Assembly: GCA_029202985.1 (NCBI GenBank)
Contig: CP119316.1
Location: forward strand, 1,178,001-1,242,000
Direction: 5' to 3'
From: Candidatus Andeanibacterium colombiense
GTDB taxonomy: Bacteria > Pseudomonadota > Alphaproteobacteria > Sphingomonadales > Sphingomonadaceae
Length of the DNA stretch: 64,000 nt
Numbering within the stretch: the stretch's first letter is position 1; each line of letters begins with the position of its first letter. The translations under genes were made by a program, and so were the position numbers. The notes under the pieces were generated by a model that did no database searches, had not been told where the DNA came from, and worked only from the letters and a program-made list of their open reading frames with translations. Below are positions 18,172 through 25,581 of the stretch, in pieces.

Positions 18172-19026
18172 TCAAGCGGGCAGAAATTCGCGATTCTCGA
18201 ACAGGACGGTCGCCGCCGCGGTGTTCGAGATCGGCACGTGATAATTGGACGCGAGCTCGACCACGTCGCCGGTCAGCGCCCCGCGCGCGGCCAGCCAGTT
18301 GAGGATCTCGACCCCCTGGCTGCCGGCGAGTTCGACGATGTCGAGGGAATCGTGGCGGAGCAGCGCCTCCGGGTTCGGCCCGATATTGTCGAGGCAGAAG
18401 CGGTCGTACTCTGTGTTGATGAAGCCCGCCCGGCTGCCTTCGAGCTGGTGCGACAGGCCGCCGGTGCCCATCACCACGATCTTTTCATTGCCCTTCCAGC
18501 TCTTCAGCGCACGCCCGACCGCCCGGCCCAGCGCGAGGCAGCGCTTCGGGCTCGGCAGCGGATGCTGGACCGTGTTGAGGCAAATCGGAACGAGCTTCAC
18601 CGGCCACGACTGGGTATGCGGCCAGCAAAGCTCGAACGGGACGGCGACCGCGTGGTCGACCATCATCGACTGGCAGGTGACCGGGTCGAATTCGCTCGCG
18701 ACGACCTGTTCGATGATATGCCACGAAAGCTCGGGGTGGCCGGCGAAGGGCTTGAACCCGCCGATCCCCCAGCCCTCGTCCTCGTGGCGGTATTCCGGCG
18801 CCGCGCCGATCGCGAAAGTCGGCATCTTGTCGAGGAAGAAGTTCAGCCCGTGATCGTTATAGAACACCACCGCGACATCCGGTTTGCGCCGCTCGAGCCA
18901 TTCATGGACGGGCAGGAACCCGTCAAAGAACGGCTTCCAGTAGGGATCGTCCTGCAAGCCCTTCGCGATCGCCGCGCCGATCCCGGGGACGTGGCTGGTG
19001 AACAGCCCGCCGATGATCTCGCTCAT
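18172..19026 (-). CDS. ligB: protocatechuate 4,5-dioxygenase beta subunit
   Basis: A 284-residue class III extradiol dioxygenase catalytic subunit. Candidate iron ligands are His12 (TSHVPG), His59 (YNDHG) and the Glu in QGVEILNW, and the catalytic His is in TGGLSHQLEG; the HVPG, DEGWG and HIPASNT-like (HVPISNTA) segments match LigB of Sphingobium. With LigA it opens protocatechuate between carbons 4 and 5, the entry to the 4,5-cleavage pathway of lignin-derived aromatics. The start overlaps the ligA stop by ATGA. Gallate or 3-O-methylgallate are possible alternative substrates, since related enzymes share this fold. Confidence 0.88.
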   Translation of the reverse strand: MSEIIGGLFTSHVPGIGAAIAKGLQDDPYWKPFFDGFLPVHEWLERRKPDVAVVFYNDHGLNFFLDKMPTFAIGAAPEYRHEDEGWGIGGFKPFAGHPELSWHIIEQVVASEFDPVTCQSMMVDHAVAVPFELCWPHTQSWPVKLVPICLNTVQHPLPSPKRCLALGRAVGRALKSWKGNEKIVVMGTGGLSHQLEGSRAGFINTEYDRFCLDNIGPNPEALLRHDSLDIVELAGSQGVEILNWLAARGALTGDVVELASNYHVPISNTAAATVLFENREFLPA

Positions 19027-19400
19027 GCCGCGGCCCTCCGTTCGGTGACCGCGTGCGCCAGCAGCGCCGCCTTGAACTCCTCGACCGGCATGCCGGTCTG
19101 GAGCGCGCCGAGATCCTGCACGTTGAGCCCGAAGATCCCGGCCAGCTTCGCGAGGTAATAGACGTTACCGCCAGCCGCGATCATCGCCGGAATGTCGCGC
19201 GCGCGCACCGCGCCGGCCTGTTCGGGCGACAGGTGGAAGCGCGCCATATAGGCCTCTTCGTCCACCGAGAAGGCCGTGCGGTTCGCGGCCTCGTTGAACG
19301 AATAGCACATCGCGTTGAGCGCAAAGCCGCGCCGCGCGCTGGCGCCGTCGAACACCGGCGTGCCCGGAATAATCCGCTTCGGCTGTGACATGTCCGGCAT
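19023..19400 (-). CDS. ligA: protocatechuate 4,5-dioxygenase alpha subunit
   Basis: A 125-residue helical protein of the LigA family, with the pattern IPGTPVFDGASARRGFALNA, SFNEAANRTAF and GGNVYYLAKLAGIFG that builds the lid over the LigB active site. It has no catalytic metal of its own. A GGGAG site lies 9 bases before the ATG at 19400, which begins the transcript of the ligA-ligB-lsd operon. Its gene is divergent from the FkbM-type methyltransferase with 199 bases between, where the promoter must lie; I see no clear operator in it. Confidence 0.88.
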   Translation of the reverse strand: MPDMSQPKRIIPGTPVFDGASARRGFALNAMCYSFNEAANRTAFSVDEEAYMARFHLSPEQAGAVRARDIPAMIAAGGNVYYLAKLAGIFGLNVQDLGALQTGMPVEEFKAALLAHAVTERRAAA

Positions 19401-19599
19401 TGGCCGTTCTCCCGCTGTGATGGGCCATCATCGGCGAGCGTCGGTCAGTGATCATTGTCCCAAATCAAACCGGGCCGGCCGTTCCACCGCCTCGCAAAAC
19501 TTCGCAAGGAAAGCGGTTGTTAGCGGTTTCGCTTTATGGCGCCCTGCGATCGGCGGCAGCCGAAGCACTCGATGCGCCTGTGCATCCGGAGAATATCGA

Positions 19600-20424
19600 A
19601 TGAATACCGAGCGCGCGCTCCGCCTGCCCAATTTCATCAAGCGCTTCGGGCCGCTCCACGGGTTGCGGCTGGGCCTCGGCCTCCCCGCCAGCGGCGGCGA
19701 TGTGAGCGCGCCAGCCCGGGCGGTCGCGGTGCCCGGCTTCAAGGGGCCGATCTGGCTCCGCCCGACCCGCTCGGACTATTCGATCTTCTGGCAGTGCATC
19801 GTGCGCGGCCAGTACGATCTCGGCCATTTCCCGCAGACGGCCGAACTGCTGCGCCGCTTCGAGGCGATCAAGGCCGCCGGCCAGACCCCGGTCATCATCG
19901 ACGGCGGAGCCAATGTCGGCCTGTCGCTGCGCAGCTTCGCGCGCGATTTTCCGGGCGCCCATATCGTCAGCATCGAGCCCGACGAACAGAACATGCGCGT
20001 GCTCGCGGCCAATGCCCGCGAGGCCGGAGACCAGGCCACGCTGGTGCTTGGCGGCATCGCCTCGAACTCCGGCTACTGCCGCGTGGTCGCGCGCGAGCGC
20101 GGCAGCGCCGGTTTCCGGACCGAGGAATGCACCGCGCAGGACCCGGACGCGATCCGCGCCTATTCGGTGGACGAATTGCTCGCGCTGGTCCCCGGCGGGG
20201 TGCCGTGGATCGTCAAGCTGGACATCGAGGGCGCGCAGGAAGAACTCTTCTCGCGCAATCTCGACTGGATCGACCGGACCGACCTCATCATCCTCGAACC
20301 GGACGACTGGGCCTTCCCGTGGAGCGGCTCCACGGTCAACTTCTTCCGCGCCCTCAGCCATGCGCGGTTCGATTACCTGATCGATGGCGAACTGATCCTG
20401 TGCTTCCGCCACAAGGCGGCCTGA
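19600..20424 (+). CDS. FkbM-family methyltransferase
   Basis: A 274-residue protein with a Rossmann-type SAM-binding motif (VIIDGGANVGLSLRSF, about residues 103-118), an acidic second motif (IVSIEPDEQNM) and the late WIVKLDIEGAQEELF segment, all typical of FkbM methyltransferases. These methylate hydroxyl groups of polyketides, sugars or other small molecules, but the substrate here is unknown. The ATG at 19600 follows GGAG by 8 bases and begins the first domain-like sequence. It stands alone between the divergent ligA and a long region without genes. Confidence 0.85.
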   Translation: MNTERALRLPNFIKRFGPLHGLRLGLGLPASGGDVSAPARAVAVPGFKGPIWLRPTRSDYSIFWQCIVRGQYDLGHFPQTAELLRRFEAIKAAGQTPVIIDGGANVGLSLRSFARDFPGAHIVSIEPDEQNMRVLAANAREAGDQATLVLGGIASNSGYCRVVARERGSAGFRTEECTAQDPDAIRAYSVDELLALVPGGVPWIVKLDIEGAQEELFSRNLDWIDRTDLIILEPDDWAFPWSGSTVNFFRALSHARFDYLIDGELILCFRHKAA

Positions 20425-20941
20425 ACGGGCCGGCGGCGGAAGCCTCGATACTTTCTCCGGGCCGGGCTGCGAGGCCGAGGAACCTGGCGAGCCCTGTCTG
20501 GAACGCGCGGGCGGTGCGGATGAGGGTGACACAAGCGACACTTGTCTCATTGCGTGTCACCCACCCGAAACCCCAGGATTCTTGCGGGTTTGCGGGGGCC
20601 GGAGTGACACATTGGCCGGTGGAGAAAATACATCCTCCTGAAGGTATGAAACCCTTTTCCCGAGGAACGCTGGCGCGCATTGGCGCGCTGGCGCCCGGCG
20701 CGGATTGGGGAAACACGGGGTCAAAGAGCCTGAGCCCGGCAAGGGGCCGCAGCGACCGTGGCAGATCAAGCGCATGTAGGAAAATGGTTTGACGCAAGGG
20801 CCGTCTCCGGTGCTCGAACCCCGCGAGACTTCGCCGCCGAACGCGGGCCACGGGCCTGGAGGAGTTCACGGAACTCGCGTCCAACCCATCCGCCGCAACA
20901 TGGAACGGCGCCGGGGCGCCGTTCCATGCCGAAGGCCGGCG
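20425..20941. other. 517-bp region without a recognisable gene
   Basis: No reading frame here looks coding. It holds a 9-bp inverted repeat GGGTGACAC (20524-20532) / GTGTCACCC (20554-20562) around a 21-base spacer, with a third copy of GTGACAC at 20604-20610, and at its right end the hairpin that follows the TorF porin gene. No tRNA-like cloverleaf is seen. Confidence 0.6.
20900..20927 (-). terminator. hairpin after the TorF porin gene
   Basis: A perfect 12-bp stem with a 4-base loop: ATGGAACGGCGC (20900-20911) pairs with GCGCCGTTCCAT (20916-20927). It lies 14 bases after the stop of the minus-strand porin gene. There is no T run, so termination is likely but not certain. Confidence 0.6.
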
Positions 20942-21772
20942 CTAGAACGCCGCGCCGAGCGAGAACACCACCGTGCTGCCGGCGATCGTCGAGCCGTTCT
21001 TCGACGAGGCGAAGCCCGGCTGGAGATAGGCGGCGTCGGAGGCCGAGATGCTGGTATCGACATAGGATATGCCGAGGGTCAGCGGGCCGACCGCGGCATC
21101 GGCGCCGACCGACCAGTCCCAGTATTTGCCGGTCGGCGCGACGCTGGTCGCGTTGGGGCCGAGCCCGGGGTTGCCGTCGGAATGGCCGAGATGGCCCTTG
21201 AGGGTCAGCGGGGTGCCGGGCACGCCGATGCTGGCATCGGTCCACAGATAGAGGTTGTCCTCCTTGTCGCCCGGATCGTTGTAGATCCCGGCGAAGGCGT
21301 CGGCGCCGGTGTAATACCACTGGCCGAGCGCTTCCTGCTTGGGCGCATAGGCGACGCCGGCCAGCAGATTGACCGGGCCGAGCGTGCCGCTGACTTTCAC
21401 ATAGGGTTCGGCGAAGTCGGTCTTGTCGGCGCCACCGGGGTACATATACCAGGTCAGGCCGACATCGAGCTTCGCGCCGCCCAGCTCCATCGCGTAGCCG
21501 CCATAGAGGTCGAGCTCCATGTTGGAGCCACCGAAGGTGCCCCAGCCCGCGAGGTTCGAGCCCCACACCCCGGCATAGAGCCCGGACTTGTGGGTGACCG
21601 ACACGCCGGCCTGAACCGCCATTTCCTTGTCGGTCTGCGAAACCCCGCGGAAGCGGTAGTCGCTGACCACGGCGGCGGAGCCGGAGATCTCGAATTCCTT
21701 GGCAGGTTCGTCCTGGGCAAAGGCAGGCGTGGCAGACAGCAATGCCGCACTGGCGGCGATCAGTATTCTCAT
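20942..21772 (-). CDS. TorF-family putative porin
   Basis: A 276-residue outer-membrane beta-barrel protein with a signal peptide (MRILIAASAALLSATPAFAQ) and the family's opening EFEISGSAAVVSDYRFRGVSQTD, then alternating amphipathic strands ending in an aromatic terminal Phe. This is the TorF/Gcw_chp family, common in sphingomonads and Caulobacter, of unknown substrate. The ATG at 21772 starts the signal peptide; a GTG 60 bases earlier would add a charged non-signal stretch. It is transcribed alone. Confidence 0.85.
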   Translation of the reverse strand: MRILIAASAALLSATPAFAQDEPAKEFEISGSAAVVSDYRFRGVSQTDKEMAVQAGVSVTHKSGLYAGVWGSNLAGWGTFGGSNMELDLYGGYAMELGGAKLDVGLTWYMYPGGADKTDFAEPYVKVSGTLGPVNLLAGVAYAPKQEALGQWYYTGADAFAGIYNDPGDKEDNLYLWTDASIGVPGTPLTLKGHLGHSDGNPGLGPNATSVAPTGKYWDWSVGADAAVGPLTLGISYVDTSISASDAAYLQPGFASSKNGSTIAGSTVVFSLGAAF

Positions 21773-22087
21773 GGAACGTCCCTCACATTTATGGGTGTGT
21801 TTTTGGGTTCGTTCCTTCCTGCGGCCCGGCACCGCCTCGCTTGTGCGGCTGGATGGCCGTGGAGTTGCATGCCGGACCCCGCCAGCCCTAACGCCGCAAC
21901 AATGCCCGAGCTTTTCGGTTTTGTATCAAATCGTTGCTGGCGCGTTCGCGTGCTTCGGCGAGGACCGGAGACGGCGCGGCCGGCAGCAATCATTTGTTAC
22001 AATCCGGCGAGCCGCCCGCAATGCAAGGCCATTATCTCCCCATCTTCATTGCCGATCGATGGTCGATCGTTGCAGGAGACCAGACCG

Positions 22088-22540
22088 ATGAAATTTCTTT
22101 ACCTGATCGCCGCCGCCACTGCCTTCGCCGCGGCCCCCGCGGCCGCGGAGGTCGTCCACCAGTCGTCGGTGCCGCACAACGGCAGCGCCCTCTCGGCGAA
22201 CTACGAAGCCAGCACCACCACCAAGCTGCGCCAGATCGGCGGCGGCCCGCGCATGGCGACCAACTGCCTGTGGCAGTCCGAAGTCTCGGTCGAGCGCAAG
22301 CTGTCCGACGCGAGCGGCCAGCCGGTCGCGGCGCTGAGCCGCACGGTCGGCACGGCCAAGCTGGCCGAAGGCGTGCATCCCGCGGCCTGCGCCACGATCG
22401 GCGACAGCTCCGGCGCGCGCTTCACCGGCGGAGCGGACAATGTCCGCAGCGCCGCGCTCGCGGCTGCCGAAAGCGACCGGACCGCGCTGCATGCAGAACT
22501 CGCCAGCCTCGGATCGCTGGGCCGTTCTTCCGCGCATTGA
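22088..22540 (+). CDS. small exported protein of unknown function
   Basis: A 150-residue protein with a clear signal peptide (MKFLYLIAAATAFAAAPAAA) and a mature part of about 130 residues with two cysteines (in TNCLW and AACATI), which could form a disulfide in the periplasm. No family is recognised. An AGGAG site lies 9 bases before the ATG. Codon use and the signal peptide support a real gene. It is divergent from the TorF porin, with about 315 bases between starts that hold both promoters. Confidence 0.7.
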   Translation: MKFLYLIAAATAFAAAPAAAEVVHQSSVPHNGSALSANYEASTTTKLRQIGGGPRMATNCLWQSEVSVERKLSDASGQPVAALSRTVGTAKLAEGVHPAACATIGDSSGARFTGGADNVRSAALAAAESDRTALHAELASLGSLGRSSAH

Positions 22541-22604
22541 TCCCCCAATGCGTTGAGCGCCGGTTCGTCCGAAGCCCAACAGGTTAGGCCTGACCGGCAA
22601 AGAG

Positions 22605-22645
22605 GATCGCCATGCAGCCACTTCAGGGTGGCCTGCATGGCGATC
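22605..22645. other. 17-bp stem-loop upstream of the response regulator
   Basis: GATCGCCATGCAGCCAC (22605-22621) pairs with the complementary stretch at 22628-22645 across a 6-base loop, with a single bulged G. It lies between a stop codon at 22540 and the response-regulator start at 22720 and has no T run, so it may be a leader structure, a terminator of the upstream gene or a protein-binding site. Confidence 0.6.
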
Positions 22646-22719
22646 GTTCCTATATGCTGCCCGGCCACCGGTGCGCGGCGTTGAAAGATGCGATGAATTT
22701 TCCGAATTTGACCGGCAGC

Positions 22720-23439
22720 ATGTCGGCGCTGCAACAGACCATCCTCATCGTTGAAGACGATCCAGCGCTGCGCGTGCTGCTCGGCCGGCGCCTGCAGGAG
22801 CACGGGTTCAAGACCGTGCCCGCGCAATCCGCGCCCGAGGCGTGGCGCGCGCTGGGCGAACATCCGGTCGATCTGGTGCTGCTCGACATCATGCTGCCCG
22901 GCACCAACGGGCTCGACATCTGCCGCACGATCCGGCGCGACAACAACGTCCCGATCATCATCCTGAGCGCCCGTGCCGACGAGACCGACCGGGTGCTGGG
23001 GCTGGAACTGGGCGCGGACGATTACGTCCCCAAGCCGTTCAGCACCAAGGAACTGATCGCCCGCATCCGCGCGGTGCTGCGCCGGCGCCAGCCCGACTGG
23101 CTGCAGCCGAACGAGGCGCAGGGGCTGCTGCGCTTCGCCGGGTGGACGCTGGACGTCCACAAGCACGAATTGCTCTCGCCGCAGGGCGTGCGGGTCGAAT
23201 TGTCGGGTGCCGAATACGGCCTGCTGGTGGTGTTGCTCGACAATGCCCAGCGGGTGATCGGCCGCGAACGGCTGCTCGAACTCTCGCGCACCCGCCTCGG
23301 CGACAGTTCCGACCGCAGCATCGACGTGCTGGTCAGCCGCCTGCGCCGCAAATTGTCGCAGCAGGTCGGCGGGGATTCGCTGATCCGCACGATGCGCGGC
23401 ACCGGTTATATGCTGACCGCGACGGTGGAGCGCCTTTGA
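22720..23439 (+). CDS. OmpR-family response regulator
   Basis: A 239-residue two-domain regulator: receiver domain (residues about 6-122) with acidic pocket VEDD, phosphoacceptor Asp56 in LLDIMLP and the KPFS lysine, and a winged-helix DNA-binding domain (about 140-238) with the RSIDVLVSRLRRKL recognition segment and a terminal RGTGYML. The start is uncertain: ATGs at 22693 and 22612 are in frame, but 22720 starts just before the receiver domain. The histidine kinase follows with overlapping codons. Its targets are not clear from position; the carbonic anhydrase is next downstream. Confidence 0.9.
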   Translation: MSALQQTILIVEDDPALRVLLGRRLQEHGFKTVPAQSAPEAWRALGEHPVDLVLLDIMLPGTNGLDICRTIRRDNNVPIIILSARADETDRVLGLELGADDYVPKPFSTKELIARIRAVLRRRQPDWLQPNEAQGLLRFAGWTLDVHKHELLSPQGVRVELSGAEYGLLVVLLDNAQRVIGRERLLELSRTRLGDSSDRSIDVLVSRLRRKLSQQVGGDSLIRTMRGTGYMLTATVERL

Positions 23440-24767
23440 GCCGCGCGCATATCTGGCCCGATGGCCTGATGGGCCGGGTCATCGCCGTGCTGCTCGCGGC
23501 GATCATGCTCGAGCTGCTCGGCAGCACGCTGCTCTATCAATATCTCGACACCTCGGCCTCGCGCGAGGAAAGCGCGCGCAACCTCGCGGAACAGCTGGTG
23601 GTGGCCGACCGGGTGCTGACCGCGGCGCCCGCGGGCGAACGCCCCGCCCTCGCCCGGCAGCTCTCCTCGCACCATGTCACCGTGACCTGGCGGTCGGTGC
23701 CGGTGCCCGACCAGACCGCGCGCAACGACGATCTGCGCGAGGTCCGGCGGATCGTGTCCGACTGGGAAGGCGGCCTCGCCCCGCGCGACATCAGCCTGGC
23801 GGTGGATCACGAGGATCGCGCGATGCTGGTCGGCTCGATCGCGCTGCCCGACGGCAGCTACGTCCAGTTCAGCACCCGCATGCGTAGCGATCTCGAGAGC
23901 TTCGGCCTCTCGCTGCTGTCGCTCTGCGTGCTGTTCATCGGCGTGTTCGCCGCGGCCGCGCTGGTGATCCGCGCGCTCGGATCGCCGCTGCGCAACCTCG
24001 CCGACGTGGCCGATACCGCCGGGCACGGCCCGCCGGTGCTGCTGACCGAAAAGGGGCCGCAGGACCTGCGCGCGCTCGCCCGGGCGTTCAATGCGATGCA
24101 ATTGCGCGTGGCCGACCTGATCGCCAGCCGCACCCGCGCGCTGGCGGCGATGAGCCACGATCTGCGCACGCCGCTGACCCGGCTCAAGCTGCGCTCCGAA
24201 CTGATCGAGGACGATCCGACCCAGGCCGCGATGGGCAAGGACATCCAGGAAATGGAGCACATGCTCGATTCCGTCCTCGCCTATCTCGCCGGGGTTTCCG
24301 ACGCGGAAGAGCCGCGCAGGATCGATCTGGCCGCGCTCGCGATGACGCTGGCCGACGACGCCGCCGATGTCGGGCAGGCGGTCGAGTATTCGGGGCCGGA
24401 TTCGCTCCACGCGACGATGTGCCCGCTGCGCACCCGACGCGCGCTCGGCAATCTGATCGACAATGCGCTGCATTACGGGGAGCGCGCGGTGGTGCGGCTG
24501 AGCGCCTCCGAGGAAGGCATCCATCTGGTGGTCGAGGACGACGGGCCGGGGATTCCGGCCGAGGAATTGCAGGAGGTGGTCGAGCCCTTCCGCCGGCTCG
24601 ATTATGCCCGCCCGCGCAACACTGAAGGCATGGGCCTCGGCCTCTCGATCGTCAGCGACATCATGCAGCGCGAAGGCGGCGAGCTGCGGCTGGAGAACCG
24701 CGAACCCCACGGGCTGCGCGCCGAACTGTTCTTCCCCAACGGCCGGGCAGTTTCCGCAACACTTTGA
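23436..24767 (+). CDS. sensor histidine kinase
   Basis: A 443-residue inner-membrane kinase: a first membrane segment (about residues 13-33), a periplasmic sensor region of about 120 residues, a second membrane segment (about 158-180), a HAMP domain, the H-box MSHDLRTPLTRL with phosphorylated His241, and an HATPase domain with NLIDNALHYG, DDGPGIP and GMGLGLSIV. The TTG start at 23436 overlaps the regulator's stop (TTGA), which suggests translational coupling; the first ATG is 11 codons further. The pair is one two-component system. The signal sensed is unknown. Confidence 0.88.
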   Translation: MSRAHIWPDGLMGRVIAVLLAAIMLELLGSTLLYQYLDTSASREESARNLAEQLVVADRVLTAAPAGERPALARQLSSHHVTVTWRSVPVPDQTARNDDLREVRRIVSDWEGGLAPRDISLAVDHEDRAMLVGSIALPDGSYVQFSTRMRSDLESFGLSLLSLCVLFIGVFAAAALVIRALGSPLRNLADVADTAGHGPPVLLTEKGPQDLRALARAFNAMQLRVADLIASRTRALAAMSHDLRTPLTRLKLRSELIEDDPTQAAMGKDIQEMEHMLDSVLAYLAGVSDAEEPRRIDLAALAMTLADDAADVGQAVEYSGPDSLHATMCPLRTRRALGNLIDNALHYGERAVVRLSASEEGIHLVVEDDGPGIPAEELQEVVEPFRRLDYARPRNTEGMGLGLSIVSDIMQREGGELRLENREPHGLRAELFFPNGRAVSATL

Positions 24768-24801
24768 AATGTTTAAGCTGCACTGCAGCAAGACGCACTC
24801 C

Positions 24802-24888
24802 CTATCCTTTGATGACCAGCCCTTCCCTGCCGCGCCTTCCCCCCGGCGCGGACGGGGGAGGGTTCGGACCAGTCATCTCAAAGGATAG
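24802..24888 (+). promoter_or_regulatory. long leader hairpin covering the carbonic anhydrase ribosome-binding site
   Basis: An 11-bp perfect arm pair CTATCCTTTGA (24802-24812) and TCAAAGGATAG (24878-24888) encloses a 65-base interior with an inner 7-bp pair CCGCGCC (24830-24836) / GGCGCGG (24845-24851) and further imperfect pairing. The right arm contains AAGGAT, the ribosome-binding site of the gene starting at 24892. The fold could therefore hide the start signal in mRNA. It may equally be a small mobile palindromic repeat. Confidence 0.6.
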
Positions 24889-24891
24889 AAC

Positions 24892-25581
24892 ATGGACAAC
24901 ATCCTCGATCGCGCCGGCCGCTTCCGCGGCGAGATCTTCGCCCGCGAGAGCGCGCTCTACGAAGGTCTCGCGCGGCACGGGCAGGAGCCGAAGGCGCTGA
25001 TGATCTCCTGCGCCGATTCCCGCGTGGTGCCCGAACACATCACCCAGGCCGGCCCCGGCGAATTGTTCGTCTGCCGCAACGCGGGCAACATCGTGCCGCC
25101 CTTCGCCCAGGCCAACGGCGGCGTCTCCTCCACGGTCGAATATGCGGTCGTGGTCCTCAAGGTGCGCGACATCGTGGTCTGCGGCCATTCGGACTGCGGC
25201 GCGATGAAGGCCTTCCTCAAGCCCGACGCGCTCGCGGCCGTTCCCAACGTCGCAGCCTGGCTGCGCCATGCCCATGCCGCCGAATGCGCGGTGAACGCGG
25301 CCTATCCGCACCTTGACGACAAAGACAAGGTGCAGGCGCTGGCGATGGAGAACGTGATCACGCAGATCCAGCACCTGCGCACCCATCCCTCAGTCGCGGC
25401 CGCGATGGCGCGCGGCGAACTGACCCTGCACGGCTGGTTCTTCGAGATCGAGAGCGGCGCGATCCTTGCGCTCGACGGGCAGAGCGGAACGTTCTCGGTC
25501 GTCGGCGGCAACGAGCCGCTCCCGGTCGCGGTCGCCCCGCGCGAGCCTCAGCCGCAGCTGCGCTGGGCCGCCATCCGGTGA
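24892..25581 (+). CDS. beta-class carbonic anhydrase
   Basis: A 229-residue enzyme with the beta-CA zinc site: Cys40, Asp42 and Arg44 in ISCADSR, then His99 and Cys102 in GHSDCGAM. It interconverts carbon dioxide and bicarbonate in the cytoplasm. An AAGGA site 7 bases before the ATG lies within the leader hairpin. The last codons overlap the start of the SulP transporter (GTGA), so the two proteins are probably made together, which points to bicarbonate uptake and use. Confidence 0.95.
   Translation: MDNILDRAGRFRGEIFARESALYEGLARHGQEPKALMISCADSRVVPEHITQAGPGELFVCRNAGNIVPPFAQANGGVSSTVEYAVVVLKVRDIVVCGHSDCGAMKAFLKPDALAAVPNVAAWLRHAHAAECAVNAAYPHLDDKDKVQALAMENVITQIQHLRTHPSVAAAMARGELTLHGWFFEIESGAILALDGQSGTFSVVGGNEPLPVAVAPREPQPQLRWAAIR

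Noticed and set aside
20425..20941. tRNA-like stretch near 20810 (TGCTCGAACCCCG)
   Set aside because: It resembles a T-arm only in part, and no matching acceptor or anticodon stem is found around it.
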